From: Egaibacter danicus
Lineage (GTDB): Bacteria > Pseudomonadota > Gammaproteobacteria > Burkholderiales > Burkholderiaceae_C
Direction of reading: 5' to 3'
DNA length: 64,000 nt
NCBI GenBank assembly: GCA_016707075.1
Contig: JADJII010000011.1
Span: forward strand, 96,404 to 160,403
Under the pieces are notes generated by a model. The model searched no databases. It had not been told where the DNA came from and worked only from the letters and a program-made list of their open reading frames with translations. Position 1 is the first letter of the stretch, and every line of letters begins with the position of its first letter. The translations under genes were made by a program, and so were the position numbers. Of this stretch, positions 52,194-60,003 are shown in pieces.

Positions 52194-52985
52194 CTACTTC
52201 GCCAGCATCCACGCCGCAGTCTGGCCCACCACCTCGCGCTCCAGCCCGTTGAAACCGTGGTAAGCCGCGGCGTCACACGGGTCGCCTTCATTGACGCCAC
52301 CCTTGAACGCCAGCAACTGCTTGCGCGGGGCGTTCACCAGCTTGTCCATCAACTGGGGCACATCATTGAAGCGGCAATGCAAGCAGCCGTCCTGCTCGTG
52401 GTGCACCACCAGCACCGGAATGCGCACCTTGTCCAGTGGCATGCCTGGTACCGGGCGCCCAAAATTCTCGGTGAGGATGGTTGAGCTCAGCACCATGCCA
52501 TCGGGCCCGTCCGGCCCGGCCAGCTCAATGGCCGCATGGGCCGCAGACTGGGTGCCACGGCTGGTGCCAACCAGCCAGACCGGCACATTGGCCTGCGCAC
52601 GCAGCCAGCTGATGGCCGCCTTGATGTCTGCGGCATGTTCCGGCGTGTGGCGAAACCCCGAAAGAAACGGGGTGCCTTGCCGGTCAGACGGCGCGTCAAT
52701 CACCGCCACCGTCAGGCCCTGCCTGGCAAATATATTGCGGGTGCGCACCAGAAAGTTGCCTTTGCCCCAGTTCATCGAACCATCTGCCTGCAACTGAAGG
52801 CCACCATGACCACCTGCCAGCAGGATGACGGCAGCCCTGGGTCTGGGCGGCGTCAGCACCAGCATCCGCTGGGTGACGCCGGGGCGCGACGGAATATCCA
52901 CCACCTGTTGCACCGGCTGCGCCAGCGCCGGGAGGGCGAGAACCGCGATGAACGTGACAAGCCAGTTCCTGATCAATCCGCGCAT
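52194..52985 (-). CDS. exported alpha/beta hydrolase
   Basis: This 263-residue protein has a signal peptide (MRGLIRNWLVTFIAVLALPALAQ) and a hydrolase domain: VILLAGGHGGLQL near the N terminus (oxyanion region), VPVWLVGTSRGTQSAAHAA with the nucleophilic Ser, VLVVHHEQDGCLHC with the acid, and a His in AAYHGFNGLE. The substrate is unknown. AAGGAGA lies 8 bases before the ATG at 52985. A palindromic repeat copy lies upstream at 53027. Confidence 0.8.
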   Translation of the reverse strand: MRGLIRNWLVTFIAVLALPALAQPVQQVVDIPSRPGVTQRMLVLTPPRPRAAVILLAGGHGGLQLQADGSMNWGKGNFLVRTRNIFARQGLTVAVIDAPSDRQGTPFLSGFRHTPEHAADIKAAISWLRAQANVPVWLVGTSRGTQSAAHAAIELAGPDGPDGMVLSSTILTENFGRPVPGMPLDKVRIPVLVVHHEQDGCLHCRFNDVPQLMDKLVNAPRKQLLAFKGGVNEGDPCDAAAYHGFNGLEREVVGQTAAWMLAK

Positions 52986-53026
52986 GACCGTCTCCTTCTT
53001 GTTTGTGCCCATTCGTTGGCGCAGGT

Positions 53027-53093
53027 TTGCTATATAAATAATAGCTGGTTACGCATATTTGACGGGGGCCAAGCCCTGATCCTATGCCTAAAA
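53027..53093 (-). repeat. palindromic intergenic repeat, copy R8 (reverse orientation)
   Basis: TTTGCTATATAAATAATAGCTGGTTACGCATATTTGACGGGGGCCAAGCCCTGATCCTATGCC: the inverse orientation of the same element, with GCTAT/ATAGC arms. Confidence 0.75.
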
Positions 53094-53128
53094 GTACGAA
53101 AACGGAAGATTGACCGGAAAATGAGCCC

Positions 53129-53422
53129 ATGAGCGACGACTATCAAATCGAAATCCCCCCGTCATTCCTGTCGCTACATGTCGATGCGGGGCGCCAGAAG
53201 CCCAACGCCACGCGGGAAGTCATTGCGGCACGCTACGAGCTGTGCGAAGACCTGGCCAACCTGTTGACCGAAACCGCAAAGAACATGTTTTTCAGCCTGG
53301 GCATCACCGAGCGCGATGTGCTGGAGCGTTGCCATCGCGGGTTGATCGGGGAGGGCGCGGTGGTCAACGAGGCCGAGGCGCAATGGGTGATTCGGCGACT
53401 GGCCGAGCTCCTGGAGTGGTAG
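53129..53422 (+). CDS. small conserved protein of unknown function
   Basis: This 97-residue protein (MSDDYQIEIPPSFLSLHVDAG; YELCEDLANLLTETAKNMFFSLGITERDVLERC; EAQWVIRRLAELLEW) looks like a complete compact helical protein: 'dead-box-like' small helical proteins of this type occur in betaproteobacteria next to unrelated genes. No catalytic motif is seen. The last 40 codons plus about 45 bases downstream are duplicated at 58634-58800 as part of a chimera. Confidence 0.65.
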   Translation: MSDDYQIEIPPSFLSLHVDAGRQKPNATREVIAARYELCEDLANLLTETAKNMFFSLGITERDVLERCHRGLIGEGAVVNEAEAQWVIRRLAELLEW

Positions 53423-53526
53423 GAGTGAGTTGGGTGCTGGTCCTTGTGGCTGAGTTCTGGCTCAGTCACATTGACGGCATCGCTTCACTCCGCGCGAACA
53501 GGTGGAATCGACCCAAAGCCAACGAT

Positions 53527-53611
53527 CAGCGTTGACAGAAACTGCTGCTCATGCGGTGCCACAACTCACCGTTTTGCATGGCTCTGCATCCACAAGGCAC
53601 TGTCAACGCTG
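53527..53611. repeat. 12-base perfect inverted repeat
   Basis: CAGCGTTGACAG (53527-53538) and CTGTCAACGCTG (53600-53611) are exact complements separated by 61 bases. It lies in the gap before the chromate operon, so it could be the end pair of a small non-autonomous element or a hairpin. No target-site duplication was seen. Confidence 0.45.
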
Positions 53612-53671
53612 TGTCGGATGTGAAACGGGAAGCACGGACAGTGTCTTCGCCAGCTGGTACCTCTATGATTT

Positions 53672-53714
53672 ATTGAAATATACATAACTTATTATGTGAT
53701 ATATACTATTAAAT
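53672..53714 (+). promoter_or_regulatory. AT-rich promoter/operator of the chromate operon
   Basis: A 43-base stretch that is almost entirely A and T stands out in GC-rich DNA. It contains an imperfect dyad (TACATAA-N4-TATGTGA, 53681-53699) and TATACT near the chrB start, consistent with an operator bound by the ChrB regulator. The assignment is inference from position. Confidence 0.5.
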
Positions 53715-54671
53715 ATGCTAGCCATCCTCATTCTGACTCTCCCCACCCAGCCTAACGCTGTGAGGGTGCGCGTCTGGCGTGCGCTCAAGACTCTGGGCTC
53801 TGGCGCTTTGCGCGACGGTGCGTACCTGCTCCCTTCGGAACACGCGGTGCTGTTTGAGCCGCTCGCGGCCGAGGTGCGCGAGCACGGCGGTTCGGCCATG
53901 GTGCTGTCGCTGTCGCCGCAAGGCGATGCCCAGCGCGACGAGCTGCTGGCGCTGTTCGACCGCACCGAGGCCTATGCGTTGTGGCGCGACACCGCCGCCG
54001 CGCTGCAGGCGGAGCTGCCCGCGCTGGGCGAAACCGAGGCGCGCCGGCGTGGCCGGGCGGTGGCCGAGGCGCTGCAGGCGTTGCGCCGCATCGACTACTA
54101 CCCCGGCGCGGCCGCCGAACAGGCGCAGGCACAGATGGACGCGCTGCGGCAGGCGCTGGACGCGCGTTTCTCGCGCGGTGAACCCCAGGCCCAGCGCGAC
54201 CACGGCATTGAGCGGCTCGATGCGCGCAAGTTCCAGGGCAAGCGCTGGGCCACGCGCGCGCGCCCCTGGGTGGACCGCCTGGCCTGCGCCTGGCTGATCC
54301 GCCGCTTCATCGATACGCAGGCCCGTTTCGTCTGGCTGCCCGACCCGGCGGGCAGCACGCCCGCGCCGCGCGGCGCGCTGGGTTTCGATTTCGACGGCGC
54401 CCGCTTCACCCACGTGGGTTCGCGCGTCACCTTCGAGGTGTTGATCGCGGCCTTCGGCCTCGATGCAGACGCCCGGTTGCAGCGCATCGCCGGCGCCGTG
54501 CACTACCTGGACGCGGGCGGCATCCCCGTGCCGGAGGCGGCCGGGCTGGAAAGTGTGCTCGGCGGGCTGCGCGAGCTGCACGCCAACGACGACGCGCTGG
54601 CCGCCGCCGCCGCCGCCGTGTTCGACGCCCTGTACGCATCACCTTCGCCTTCCACTGGAACCGGCCCATGA
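53715..54671 (+). CDS. chrB: chromate-resistance regulator ChrB
   Basis: This 318-residue protein begins MLAILILTLPTQPNAVRVRVWRALKTLGSGALRDGAYLLP, the conserved ChrB N terminus. The C-terminal half has RARPWVDRLACAWLIRRFIDTQARFVWLPDP, FTHVGSRVTFEVLIAAFGL and DAGGIPVPEAAGLE. ChrB is a cytoplasmic chromate sensor and repressor of chrA-type operons. It overlaps chrA by 4 bases (ATGA). It has the highest GC of its neighbourhood and an AT-rich promoter, which fits acquisition as a cassette. Confidence 0.9.
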   Translation: MLAILILTLPTQPNAVRVRVWRALKTLGSGALRDGAYLLPSEHAVLFEPLAAEVREHGGSAMVLSLSPQGDAQRDELLALFDRTEAYALWRDTAAALQAELPALGETEARRRGRAVAEALQALRRIDYYPGAAAEQAQAQMDALRQALDARFSRGEPQAQRDHGIERLDARKFQGKRWATRARPWVDRLACAWLIRRFIDTQARFVWLPDPAGSTPAPRGALGFDFDGARFTHVGSRVTFEVLIAAFGLDADARLQRIAGAVHYLDAGGIPVPEAAGLESVLGGLRELHANDDALAAAAAAVFDALYASPSPSTGTGP

Positions 54672-56038
54672 GCACCAGCACCCCATCCTCAGAACTGCGC
54701 AACGAGGCCCAAACCGCGCCCGCTGCCGTGAGCTTCGCCGAGGCCTTCCGCTTCTGGCTCAAGCTCGGCTTCATCAGCTTCGGCGGCCCAGCCGGGCAGA
54801 TCGCGATCATGCACACCGAGCTGGTGGAGCGCCGCCGCTGGATCAGCGAGCAGCGCTTTCTGCACGCGCTGAACTACTGCATGGTGCTGCCCGGCCCCGA
54901 GGCCCAGCAACTCGCCACCTACATCGGCTGGCTGATGCACCGCACCTGGGGCGGCATCGTGGCGGGCGCGCTGTTCGTGCTGCCCTCGCTCTTCATCCTG
55001 ATGGCCTTAAGCTGGATCTACCTGCGGTTTGGTGACGTGCCGCTGGTGGCCGGGCTCTTCTTCGGGCTCAAGCCCGCCGTGACCGCCCTGGTGCTGCACG
55101 CCGCTCACCGCATCGGTTCGCGCGCCCTGAAGAACCGCTGGATGTGGGGCATCGCCGCCGGGTCGTTTGTGGCCATCTTTGCGTTCGACACACCGTTCCC
55201 CGCCATCGTGCTGGCCGCGGCACTCATTGGGCATTTCGGCGCGCAGCGCTGGCCTGCGGTGTTCGCCCTCGGGGGCGGGCATGGGAGCGCGAAACAGGGC
55301 TACGGCCCGGCCCTGATTGACGACCATACGCCCACTCCCACCCATGCCGTTTTCTCGCGCAGCCACCTGGCCAGGGTGCTCGCGGTCGGCCTGGGCCTGT
55401 GGCTGCTGGCCATGGCGCTGCTGGTGGCCTTCAACGGCCTGCAGGGCACCCTCACGCTGATGGGCTGGTTCTTCACCAAGGCCGCGCTGCTCACCTTCGG
55501 CGGCGCCTACGCCGTGCTGCCCTACGTGTACCAGGGCGCGGTCGAAACCCACCAGTGGCTCAGCGGCCCGCAGATGATCGACGGCCTGGCGCTGGGCGAA
55601 ACCACGCCCGGCCCGCTCATCATGGTGGTAGCCTTTGTCGGCTTTGTGGGCGGCTGGCTCCAGCAGGCGCTCGGGCCCGATGCGCTGTTCCTCGGTGGCG
55701 CGCTCGCCGCCACGGTGGTGACCTTCTTCACTTTCCTGCCTTCGTTCGTGTTCATCCTCGCCGGCGGACCGCTGGTGGAGGCCACGCACGGCAAGCTGGG
55801 CTTCACCGCGCCGCTCTCGGCCATCACCGCAGCGGTGGTTGGCGTGATCCTGAACCTGGCCATGTTCTTCGCGTACCACGTGCTGTGGCCGCAAGGCTTT
55901 GGCGGACGCTTTGATGCCGTGTCCGCCACCATCGCCGTGGCCGCCGCCGTGGCGCTGTTCCGTTTCAAGGTCGGCGTGATGCCGCTGCTCGGCGCCTGCG
56001 CGCTGGCCGGGCTGGTGGCCAGCCAAATCTTCCCGTGA
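54668..56038 (+). CDS. chrA: chromate efflux transporter ChrA
   Basis: This 456-residue long-chain CHR protein has two homologous CHR domains of about six helices each. N-domain: FRFWLKLGFISFGGPAGQIAIMHTELVERRRWIS and LPGPEAQQLATYIGWL. C-domain: GWFFTKAALLTFGGAYAVLPYVYQGAV and LALGETTPGPLIMVVAFVGF. The paired F-G-G and P-G-P motifs are the family hallmark. It exports chromate from the cytoplasm using the proton motive force. Second gene of the chr operon. Confidence 0.95.
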   Translation: MSTSTPSSELRNEAQTAPAAVSFAEAFRFWLKLGFISFGGPAGQIAIMHTELVERRRWISEQRFLHALNYCMVLPGPEAQQLATYIGWLMHRTWGGIVAGALFVLPSLFILMALSWIYLRFGDVPLVAGLFFGLKPAVTALVLHAAHRIGSRALKNRWMWGIAAGSFVAIFAFDTPFPAIVLAAALIGHFGAQRWPAVFALGGGHGSAKQGYGPALIDDHTPTPTHAVFSRSHLARVLAVGLGLWLLAMALLVAFNGLQGTLTLMGWFFTKAALLTFGGAYAVLPYVYQGAVETHQWLSGPQMIDGLALGETTPGPLIMVVAFVGFVGGWLQQALGPDALFLGGALAATVVTFFTFLPSFVFILAGGPLVEATHGKLGFTAPLSAITAAVVGVILNLAMFFAYHVLWPQGFGGRFDAVSATIAVAAAVALFRFKVGVMPLLGACALAGLVASQIFP

Positions 56039-56056
56039 TTCAACCAAGGAGCCCGC

Positions 56057-56611
56057 ATGAACGCACACCCCCAGCCCCTGCCTTTTGACGCCAGTGCCCT
56101 GAGCGGTCTCTCCGCAAAGCTGCTGAACAGCCACCACCAGAACAACTACGGCGGCGCGGTCAAACGGCTCAACGCCATCCGCGAGCAGCTCGCCGGCACC
56201 GCCTTCGCCACCACGCCGGGCTTTGCGCTCAACGGCCTGAAGCGCGAAGAGCTGATCGCCACCAACTCCATGCTGCTGCACGAGCTGTACTTCGCCAGCC
56301 TGGGCGGCGACGGGCAGACCATGGAGCCCGCGTGCGCCCTGGCCCTGAGCGCCAGCTTCGGCAGCGTCGAACGCTGGCGCGAAGAATTCACCGCCTGCGC
56401 CAAAGCCCTGGGCGGCGGCTCGGGCTGGGTGCTGCTGGTGTTCCAGCCGCGCGAAGGCACGCTGGTCAACCAGTGGGCCGCCGACCACACGCACACCCTG
56501 GCCGGTGGCGTGCCCATCCTCGCGCTGGACATGTACGAACACGCCTACCACCTGGACTTTGGCGCTGCGGCCGGAGCCTATGTGGATGCCTTCATGGCCC
56601 ACATCAACTGA
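56057..56611 (+). CDS. chrC: superoxide dismutase-like protein ChrC
   Basis: This 184-residue Fe/Mn-SOD family protein has SHHQNNYGGAVKRLNAI (about 25-41), LLHELYFASLGG (second ligand His), and ALDMYEHAYHLDFG with the Asp and His ligands. The first metal-ligand His of standard Fe-SOD (four residues before the HH pair) is Leu here, which as far as I recall is a feature of ChrC-type proteins. In chr operons ChrC is thought to protect from reactive oxygen made during chromate reduction. AAGGAG precedes the ATG. Confidence 0.85.
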   Translation: MNAHPQPLPFDASALSGLSAKLLNSHHQNNYGGAVKRLNAIREQLAGTAFATTPGFALNGLKREELIATNSMLLHELYFASLGGDGQTMEPACALALSASFGSVERWREEFTACAKALGGGSGWVLLVFQPREGTLVNQWAADHTHTLAGGVPILALDMYEHAYHLDFGAAAGAYVDAFMAHIN

Positions 56612-56617
56612 ACGGCG

Positions 56618-56971
56618 GTGTACGCGCGCTACCAGCATGCCGTGCACGCCGCGAGCGAGGCCCACGGCGCAACCGTTGAAGACATGGGCGACGCGCTGGT
56701 GATCGACGTGCGCCGCGCCGGCGTCTATGAAAAGGCGGGCACCGTGATCCCCGGCGCCCGCTGGCGCGACCCCGCCGCCGTGGGCACCTGGGCCGCCGAA
56801 CTGCCGACCGACCGCGCCGTGGTCGTCTACTGCGTCTATGGGCACGAAGTGGGCCGCTCCACCGCGATGCGTCTGCGCGCCGCCGGCCTGAACGCGCGCT
56901 ACCTGCAAGGCGGCATCGACGGCTGGCAAGCCGATGGCCGCCCGACCCAGGCCAAAGGAGACACCCCATGA
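56618..56971 (+). CDS. chrE: rhodanese-like protein ChrE
   Basis: This 117-residue rhodanese domain starts with GTG 4 bases after chrC. DALVIDVRRAGVYEKAGTVIPGARWRDP is the N-terminal half, VVVYCVYGHEVGRSTAMRLRAAGL carries the active-site Cys loop (C-V-Y-G-H-E), and YLQGGIDGWQADGRP closes the fold. Rhodaneses in chr operons are proposed to handle chromium-thiol complexes. Its stop overlaps the next start (ATGA). Confidence 0.8.
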   Translation: MYARYQHAVHAASEAHGATVEDMGDALVIDVRRAGVYEKAGTVIPGARWRDPAAVGTWAAELPTDRAVVVYCVYGHEVGRSTAMRLRAAGLNARYLQGGIDGWQADGRPTQAKGDTP

Positions 56972-57423
56972 AATGGATCACCCGCGAACGCCCGAAGATC
57001 GACCGCATCGCCTGCCCCTGGCTGATCAGCCGCTTCATCGACCCGGCGGCCGAGTTCCTCTACGTGCCGGCGGCCGACGTGCTGAAGATCGCCGCCGAGA
57101 CCGGCGCCACACCCTACGACATTCCGGGCGTGGAAATGACGCACGTGGGCGAGCTGTGCAGCTTCGACGCCTTTCTCAGCAAACACGCGCTGGTGGAGCC
57201 CGCGCTGCAACAGCTCGCCACCATCGTGCGCGGCGCCGACACCTCGCGCCTGGACCTGGCGCCCCAGTCGGCCGGGCTGTATGCGGTGTCGCTGGGCCTG
57301 TCGCAGGTGTTCAAAGACGACCACGAGATGCTGCGCCACGGCATGGTGGTGTATGACGCGCTGTACGCCTGGTGCAAAACCTGCCAGGCCGAGACGCACA
57401 ACTGGCCTCCACAAATGGCGTGA
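56968..57423 (+). CDS. ChrB-domain protein (second, short ChrB-like)
   Basis: This 151-residue protein matches the C-terminal half of ChrB: MKWITRERPKIDRIACPWLISRFIDPAAEFLYVP aligns with RARPWVDRLACAWLIRRFIDTQARFVWLP, then MTHVGELCSFDAFLSKHAL aligns with the FTHVGSRVTFEVLIAAFGL segment of ChrB. It lacks the N-terminal DNA-binding half, so it is probably the sensing domain alone. It is the last gene of the coupled chr operon. Confidence 0.8.
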   Translation: MKWITRERPKIDRIACPWLISRFIDPAAEFLYVPAADVLKIAAETGATPYDIPGVEMTHVGELCSFDAFLSKHALVEPALQQLATIVRGADTSRLDLAPQSAGLYAVSLGLSQVFKDDHEMLRHGMVVYDALYAWCKTCQAETHNWPPQMA

Positions 57424-57435
57424 CAGCGCTTCTCC

Positions 57436-58320
57436 GTGCACCGAGACAAGTTTGTTATCGCTGTTGTGCTGTCCGTGGCTTTGCACGCCCTGGGCGTGTA
57501 CATGGCGGTCCAATACGCCCTTCCCCGCAACAGCAAGCTGGAGGCGGCCCCGCCAGAGGAGCACGTGATCCGTCTGGAGATGGTGCAGATTCCGCCGCCG
57601 CGCCCGCCAGCCGTAACGCCACCAGAGCGCCCCGACCAGACCCTGGCCCAGGCGCCCGCACCGAAACTGCCCCCGGCACGCGCCGCCGCCCTCCAGGCCC
57701 CCCGGGAAACGGTCGCGGCGCCCCCGCCCGGGGAGCGGCCGCTGACGTCCATGAACGCGCCGCCTGCCCCCACTGCACAAGAGTGGGCCGCAGCTGGCCA
57801 GTACACGTTGAAAAACAGCAAACGCTATCGATACACCTGGGGGCAGCAGGTTCGCAGCATGATGGGCACCGCTATCGAGGGGCCTGACCAGGGCATGGTC
57901 CGGTTTCGGGTCGAGATTTACCCCGACGGAACACTGGCGCGCCTGGAGACCTTGTGGAGCACGTCGGCGGTGGCCGAACAACTGGCCCGCAAAGCCGTTG
58001 AAAACATGCCGCCGTTGCCGCCAACCCCGACCGGCAAGCCCCTGGTTTTTGAGACAACGGTTTCATTCCAACCCTTTGATGCGGGCGGTCCCCCCATCTA
58101 CAAATACGACTGTCTGCCCGATCCGCCAGCCTACGGCAACCCGTTTGTGTGGAACGGCAAATCGCCCCAGGTGCGTGTCGCGCAGCCGTCGCCGGAAAAG
58201 CTGGATCCGCAGGCTGTGGCGGATTGCCTCAAACAACTGCCGCAGGACACCATCGAAGCAGAAAGCGCGCACAACCAGCGACAGCTGGAACAGTGGGGGT
58301 CCAGCAAACTGGGTCGTTGA
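57436..58320 (+). CDS. TonB-like energy transducer protein
   Basis: Protein of 294 residues, GTG start 12 bases after the chr operon. One N-terminal membrane helix (FVIAVVLSVALHALGVYMAV) is followed by a long Pro-rich linker (PPPRPPAVTPPERPDQTLAQ; residues about 45-110), then a C-terminal domain whose VRFRVEIYPDGTLARLETLWSTSAVAEQLARKAVENMPPLPP pattern is TonB-like. A further 70-residue tail contains YDCLPDPPAYG and two Cys. TonB-type proteins couple inner-membrane energy to outer-membrane receptors; no ExbB or receptor gene is nearby, but an ExbD-like fragment protein lies at 58852. Confidence 0.65.
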   Translation: MHRDKFVIAVVLSVALHALGVYMAVQYALPRNSKLEAAPPEEHVIRLEMVQIPPPRPPAVTPPERPDQTLAQAPAPKLPPARAAALQAPRETVAAPPPGERPLTSMNAPPAPTAQEWAAAGQYTLKNSKRYRYTWGQQVRSMMGTAIEGPDQGMVRFRVEIYPDGTLARLETLWSTSAVAEQLARKAVENMPPLPPTPTGKPLVFETTVSFQPFDAGGPPIYKYDCLPDPPAYGNPFVWNGKSPQVRVAQPSPEKLDPQAVADCLKQLPQDTIEAESAHNQRQLEQWGSSKLGR

Positions 58321-58463
58321 CGTGCATGGGTGGTTCTGCGCTATTCGACAAGGTGCAATTCAAAGACCGCTACTGACCGCATTCCTGAAGTTCGATTCAC
58401 TCAAGCGAAAGTCACCTTTCCCTACAAATCAGTGGTTGGAGTCACGATCGTTGCGCTCTTGAA

Positions 58464-58530
58464 TGCTACAAAATAAATAGCTAGTCACGCATATTCAGCA
58501 AGGGCTAGAGCCCTATTTGATGCCTGAAAT
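58464..58530 (-). repeat. palindromic intergenic repeat, copy R9 (reverse orientation)
   Basis: GCTACAAAATAAATAGCTAGTCACGCATATTCAGCAAGGGCTAGAGCCC. Almost identical over its whole length to copy R10 at 60753, and the similarity continues past the element (see 58531-58800). Confidence 0.8.
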
Positions 58531-58800
58531 GCATGGTTCTGATGGCCGGATCAGAGCCAGCAACTTCATTTGCGCCCCGCTGATCTGCTTGGCCGTCAAT
58601 TTCAGTGCAACGGTATCGCGCGTCTGCTCCGCGTGGGCATCACCGAGCGCGATGTGCTGGAGCGTTGCCATCGCGGGTTGATCGGGGAGGGCGCGGTGGT
58701 CAACGAGGCCGAGGCGCAATGGGTGATTCGGCGGCTGGCTGAACTGCTGGAGTGGTAGGAGCGAGTTGGGTGCTGGTCTTCGTGGCTGAATTCTGGCTCA
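58531..58800. pseudogene. three-part chimeric duplication (fragments of genes at 60855, 61144 and 53129)
   Basis: Bases 58464-58574 copy 60753-60863. Bases about 58571-58644 copy about 61181-61254, the end of the Sel1 gene on the minus strand (AEQTRDTVALKLTA). From 58634 to about 58800 the sequence copies 53298-53466, the end of the 97-residue gene including EAQWVIRRLAELLEW and the following 45 bases. The joints carry short shared sequences (TGCG; TGGGCATCACC). The fused frames are not likely to be functional. Confidence 0.7.
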
Positions 58801-58851
58801 GACTGGTTGCAGTATTTCAGTTCGCCTGCAGGTGGAGCGAAGGGTTGGGCG

Positions 58852-59154
58852 TCACTGTGCCGGCGAGTGCACTTCTTCAACTTTCGCTCCAACTCTTTCA
58901 ATGGCCTTGACTGCAAACTCGACTTGCTTGAATTTGATCCCGGACTCTCCGGAAAGGTAGACAGTGAGTTCTGCCCCTTGGGCAAACCGACGCAAGTGCG
59001 ACTCAAGGTCGCTCGGCTGTATGCGTTGACCCTCGACCAGGTAGTCGCCGGACTTTAGACTCTTGAGAACGATGCGCCTCTTCGGTGCGGCAACGGCAAC
59101 GCTGACATGGGCGAGGGTGCCGACGAGCCAGGCGACAAGGACTCGGCGTCTCAT
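58852..59154 (-). CDS. exported ExbD/TolR-like small protein
   Basis: This 100-residue protein has a signal peptide (MRRRVLVAWLVGTLAHVSVAVAA) and a mature part resembling the periplasmic domain of ExbD/TolR (LKSLKSGDYLVEGQRIQPSDLESHLRRFAQGAELTVYLSGESGIKFKQVEFAVKAIERVGAKV) but without the membrane anchor helix used for energy coupling. It lies in a series of small minus-strand genes; an attC-like palindrome starts 37 bases upstream, and a truncated one (GTTGGGC at 58844-58850) touches its 3' end. Confidence 0.6.
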   Translation of the reverse strand: MRRRVLVAWLVGTLAHVSVAVAAPKRRIVLKSLKSGDYLVEGQRIQPSDLESHLRRFAQGAELTVYLSGESGIKFKQVEFAVKAIERVGAKVEEVHSPAQ

Positions 59155-59190
59155 GATGTGCCTTTGGGTTGCTCGTGAAACGACTGTGAC

Positions 59191-59278
59191 GCCCAACGTT
59201 CAAGGTGACCGGCGCTGCGCGGCTTCATCGCGCAGCGTCCAGAGAGCGAAGCGAACGGGGTTGACCGCCGGGTTGGGT
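59191..59278 (-). repeat. attC-like palindromic site, copy 1
   Basis: An 88-base element bounded by GCCCAAC and GTTGGGT, which fit the attC end consensus RYYYAAC and GTTRRRY. It contains a perfect 9-base inner stem (CGCTGCGCG / CGCGCAGCG) with a 7-base loop. It sits 37 bases before the start of the gene at 59154 and 16 bases after the stop of a 40-codon frame. Confidence 0.55.
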
Positions 59279-59293
59279 ATCGGATGCGATGTT

Positions 59294-59416
59294 TCACGGA
59301 ATCAGGTGAACACTACCAACAACCCAACCGAGAAGCGCACCAGCCACTCTAAGGAGCTCTCGTGCGGCTTCGGGCGCCAGAGATACGCCTACAACAATAT
59401 TTGTCAAAGTTCCCAT
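59294..59416 (-). CDS. possible 40-residue hydrophobic protein
   Basis: ATG at 59416 to TGA at 59294 encodes MGTLTNIVVGVSLAPEAARE through GALLGWVVGSVHLIP, a short protein with a hydrophobic C-terminal helix. It starts 27 bases after the stop of the gene at 59443 and ends 16 bases before an attC-like site, the spacing expected of a cassette gene. There is no strong Shine-Dalgarno sequence. Function unknown; the frame could be chance. Confidence 0.35.
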   Translation of the reverse strand: MGTLTNIVVGVSLAPEAARELLRVAGALLGWVVGSVHLIP

Positions 59417-59442
59417 TGCCAATGTTATCCAATCTTTTCGGC

Positions 59443-59982
59443 CTAGGCGGCCAGATGCTTCCTCAGGTGTTGAAGTCGAGCCTCAATAAACTTACGCTGT
59501 GTATCCGTTTGAGTAGCGCTGGCTAAAAGAAACTCGCGAAGCTCCTTGATTGAACTAGCCAATCGTTGCTGTTCTTCAGCGGTAAACCCGGTGTTGTCAA
59601 GGTCACTAATCTGCGTTACGACTAGCTTCTTGTCACTCTGAGAAAGTTCCCAGAGGTCCGGCTCAAGATATTCGCGACGCACAATCAATGCCCACACGCT
59701 AACAGCTTTAAGCACACCGTGCCAAGTATTCATCCGCTCATGGTCCATCTCCGCTGCGGCCAAGTTGCTAGGTAGAGATCGCGGATTGGCGGAGATTTGA
59801 TATCGGTCGAACGCAAAGTAGTATCCGGTCGGTCTGTGCGTTAGCTGTTGGATCGGTTCAACTCCATTACCTTTCCATTTGGTCTTTACTTCAGACCACT
59901 CAAATTCCGAAGGGTCGAGACCAGCGTCCCCAATAGCCGAGAACACTTCGTTCTTCTGGGATTTGAGGAGCTTCGTATGCAT
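59443..59982 (-). CDS. hypothetical cytosolic protein
   Basis: This 179-residue protein starts at ATG 59982, 8 bases after GGGAG (a longer upstream frame runs through the attC-like element and is not credible). MHTKLLKSQKNEVFSAIGDAGL and WSEVKTKWKGNGVEPIQQLTHRPTGYYFAFD precede a helical C-terminal half (TAEEQQRLASSIKELREFLLA, TDTQRKFIEARLQHLRKHLAA). Soluble, no signal peptide. I do not recognise the family. Codon use is clearly less GC-rich than the flanking core genes, consistent with foreign cassette origin. Confidence 0.65.
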   Translation of the reverse strand: MHTKLLKSQKNEVFSAIGDAGLDPSEFEWSEVKTKWKGNGVEPIQQLTHRPTGYYFAFDRYQISANPRSLPSNLAAAEMDHERMNTWHGVLKAVSVWALIVRREYLEPDLWELSQSDKKLVVTQISDLDNTGFTAEEQQRLASSIKELREFLLASATQTDTQRKFIEARLQHLRKHLAA

Positions 59983-60003
59983 GCTTACTGCTCCCAGAGA
60001 AAT

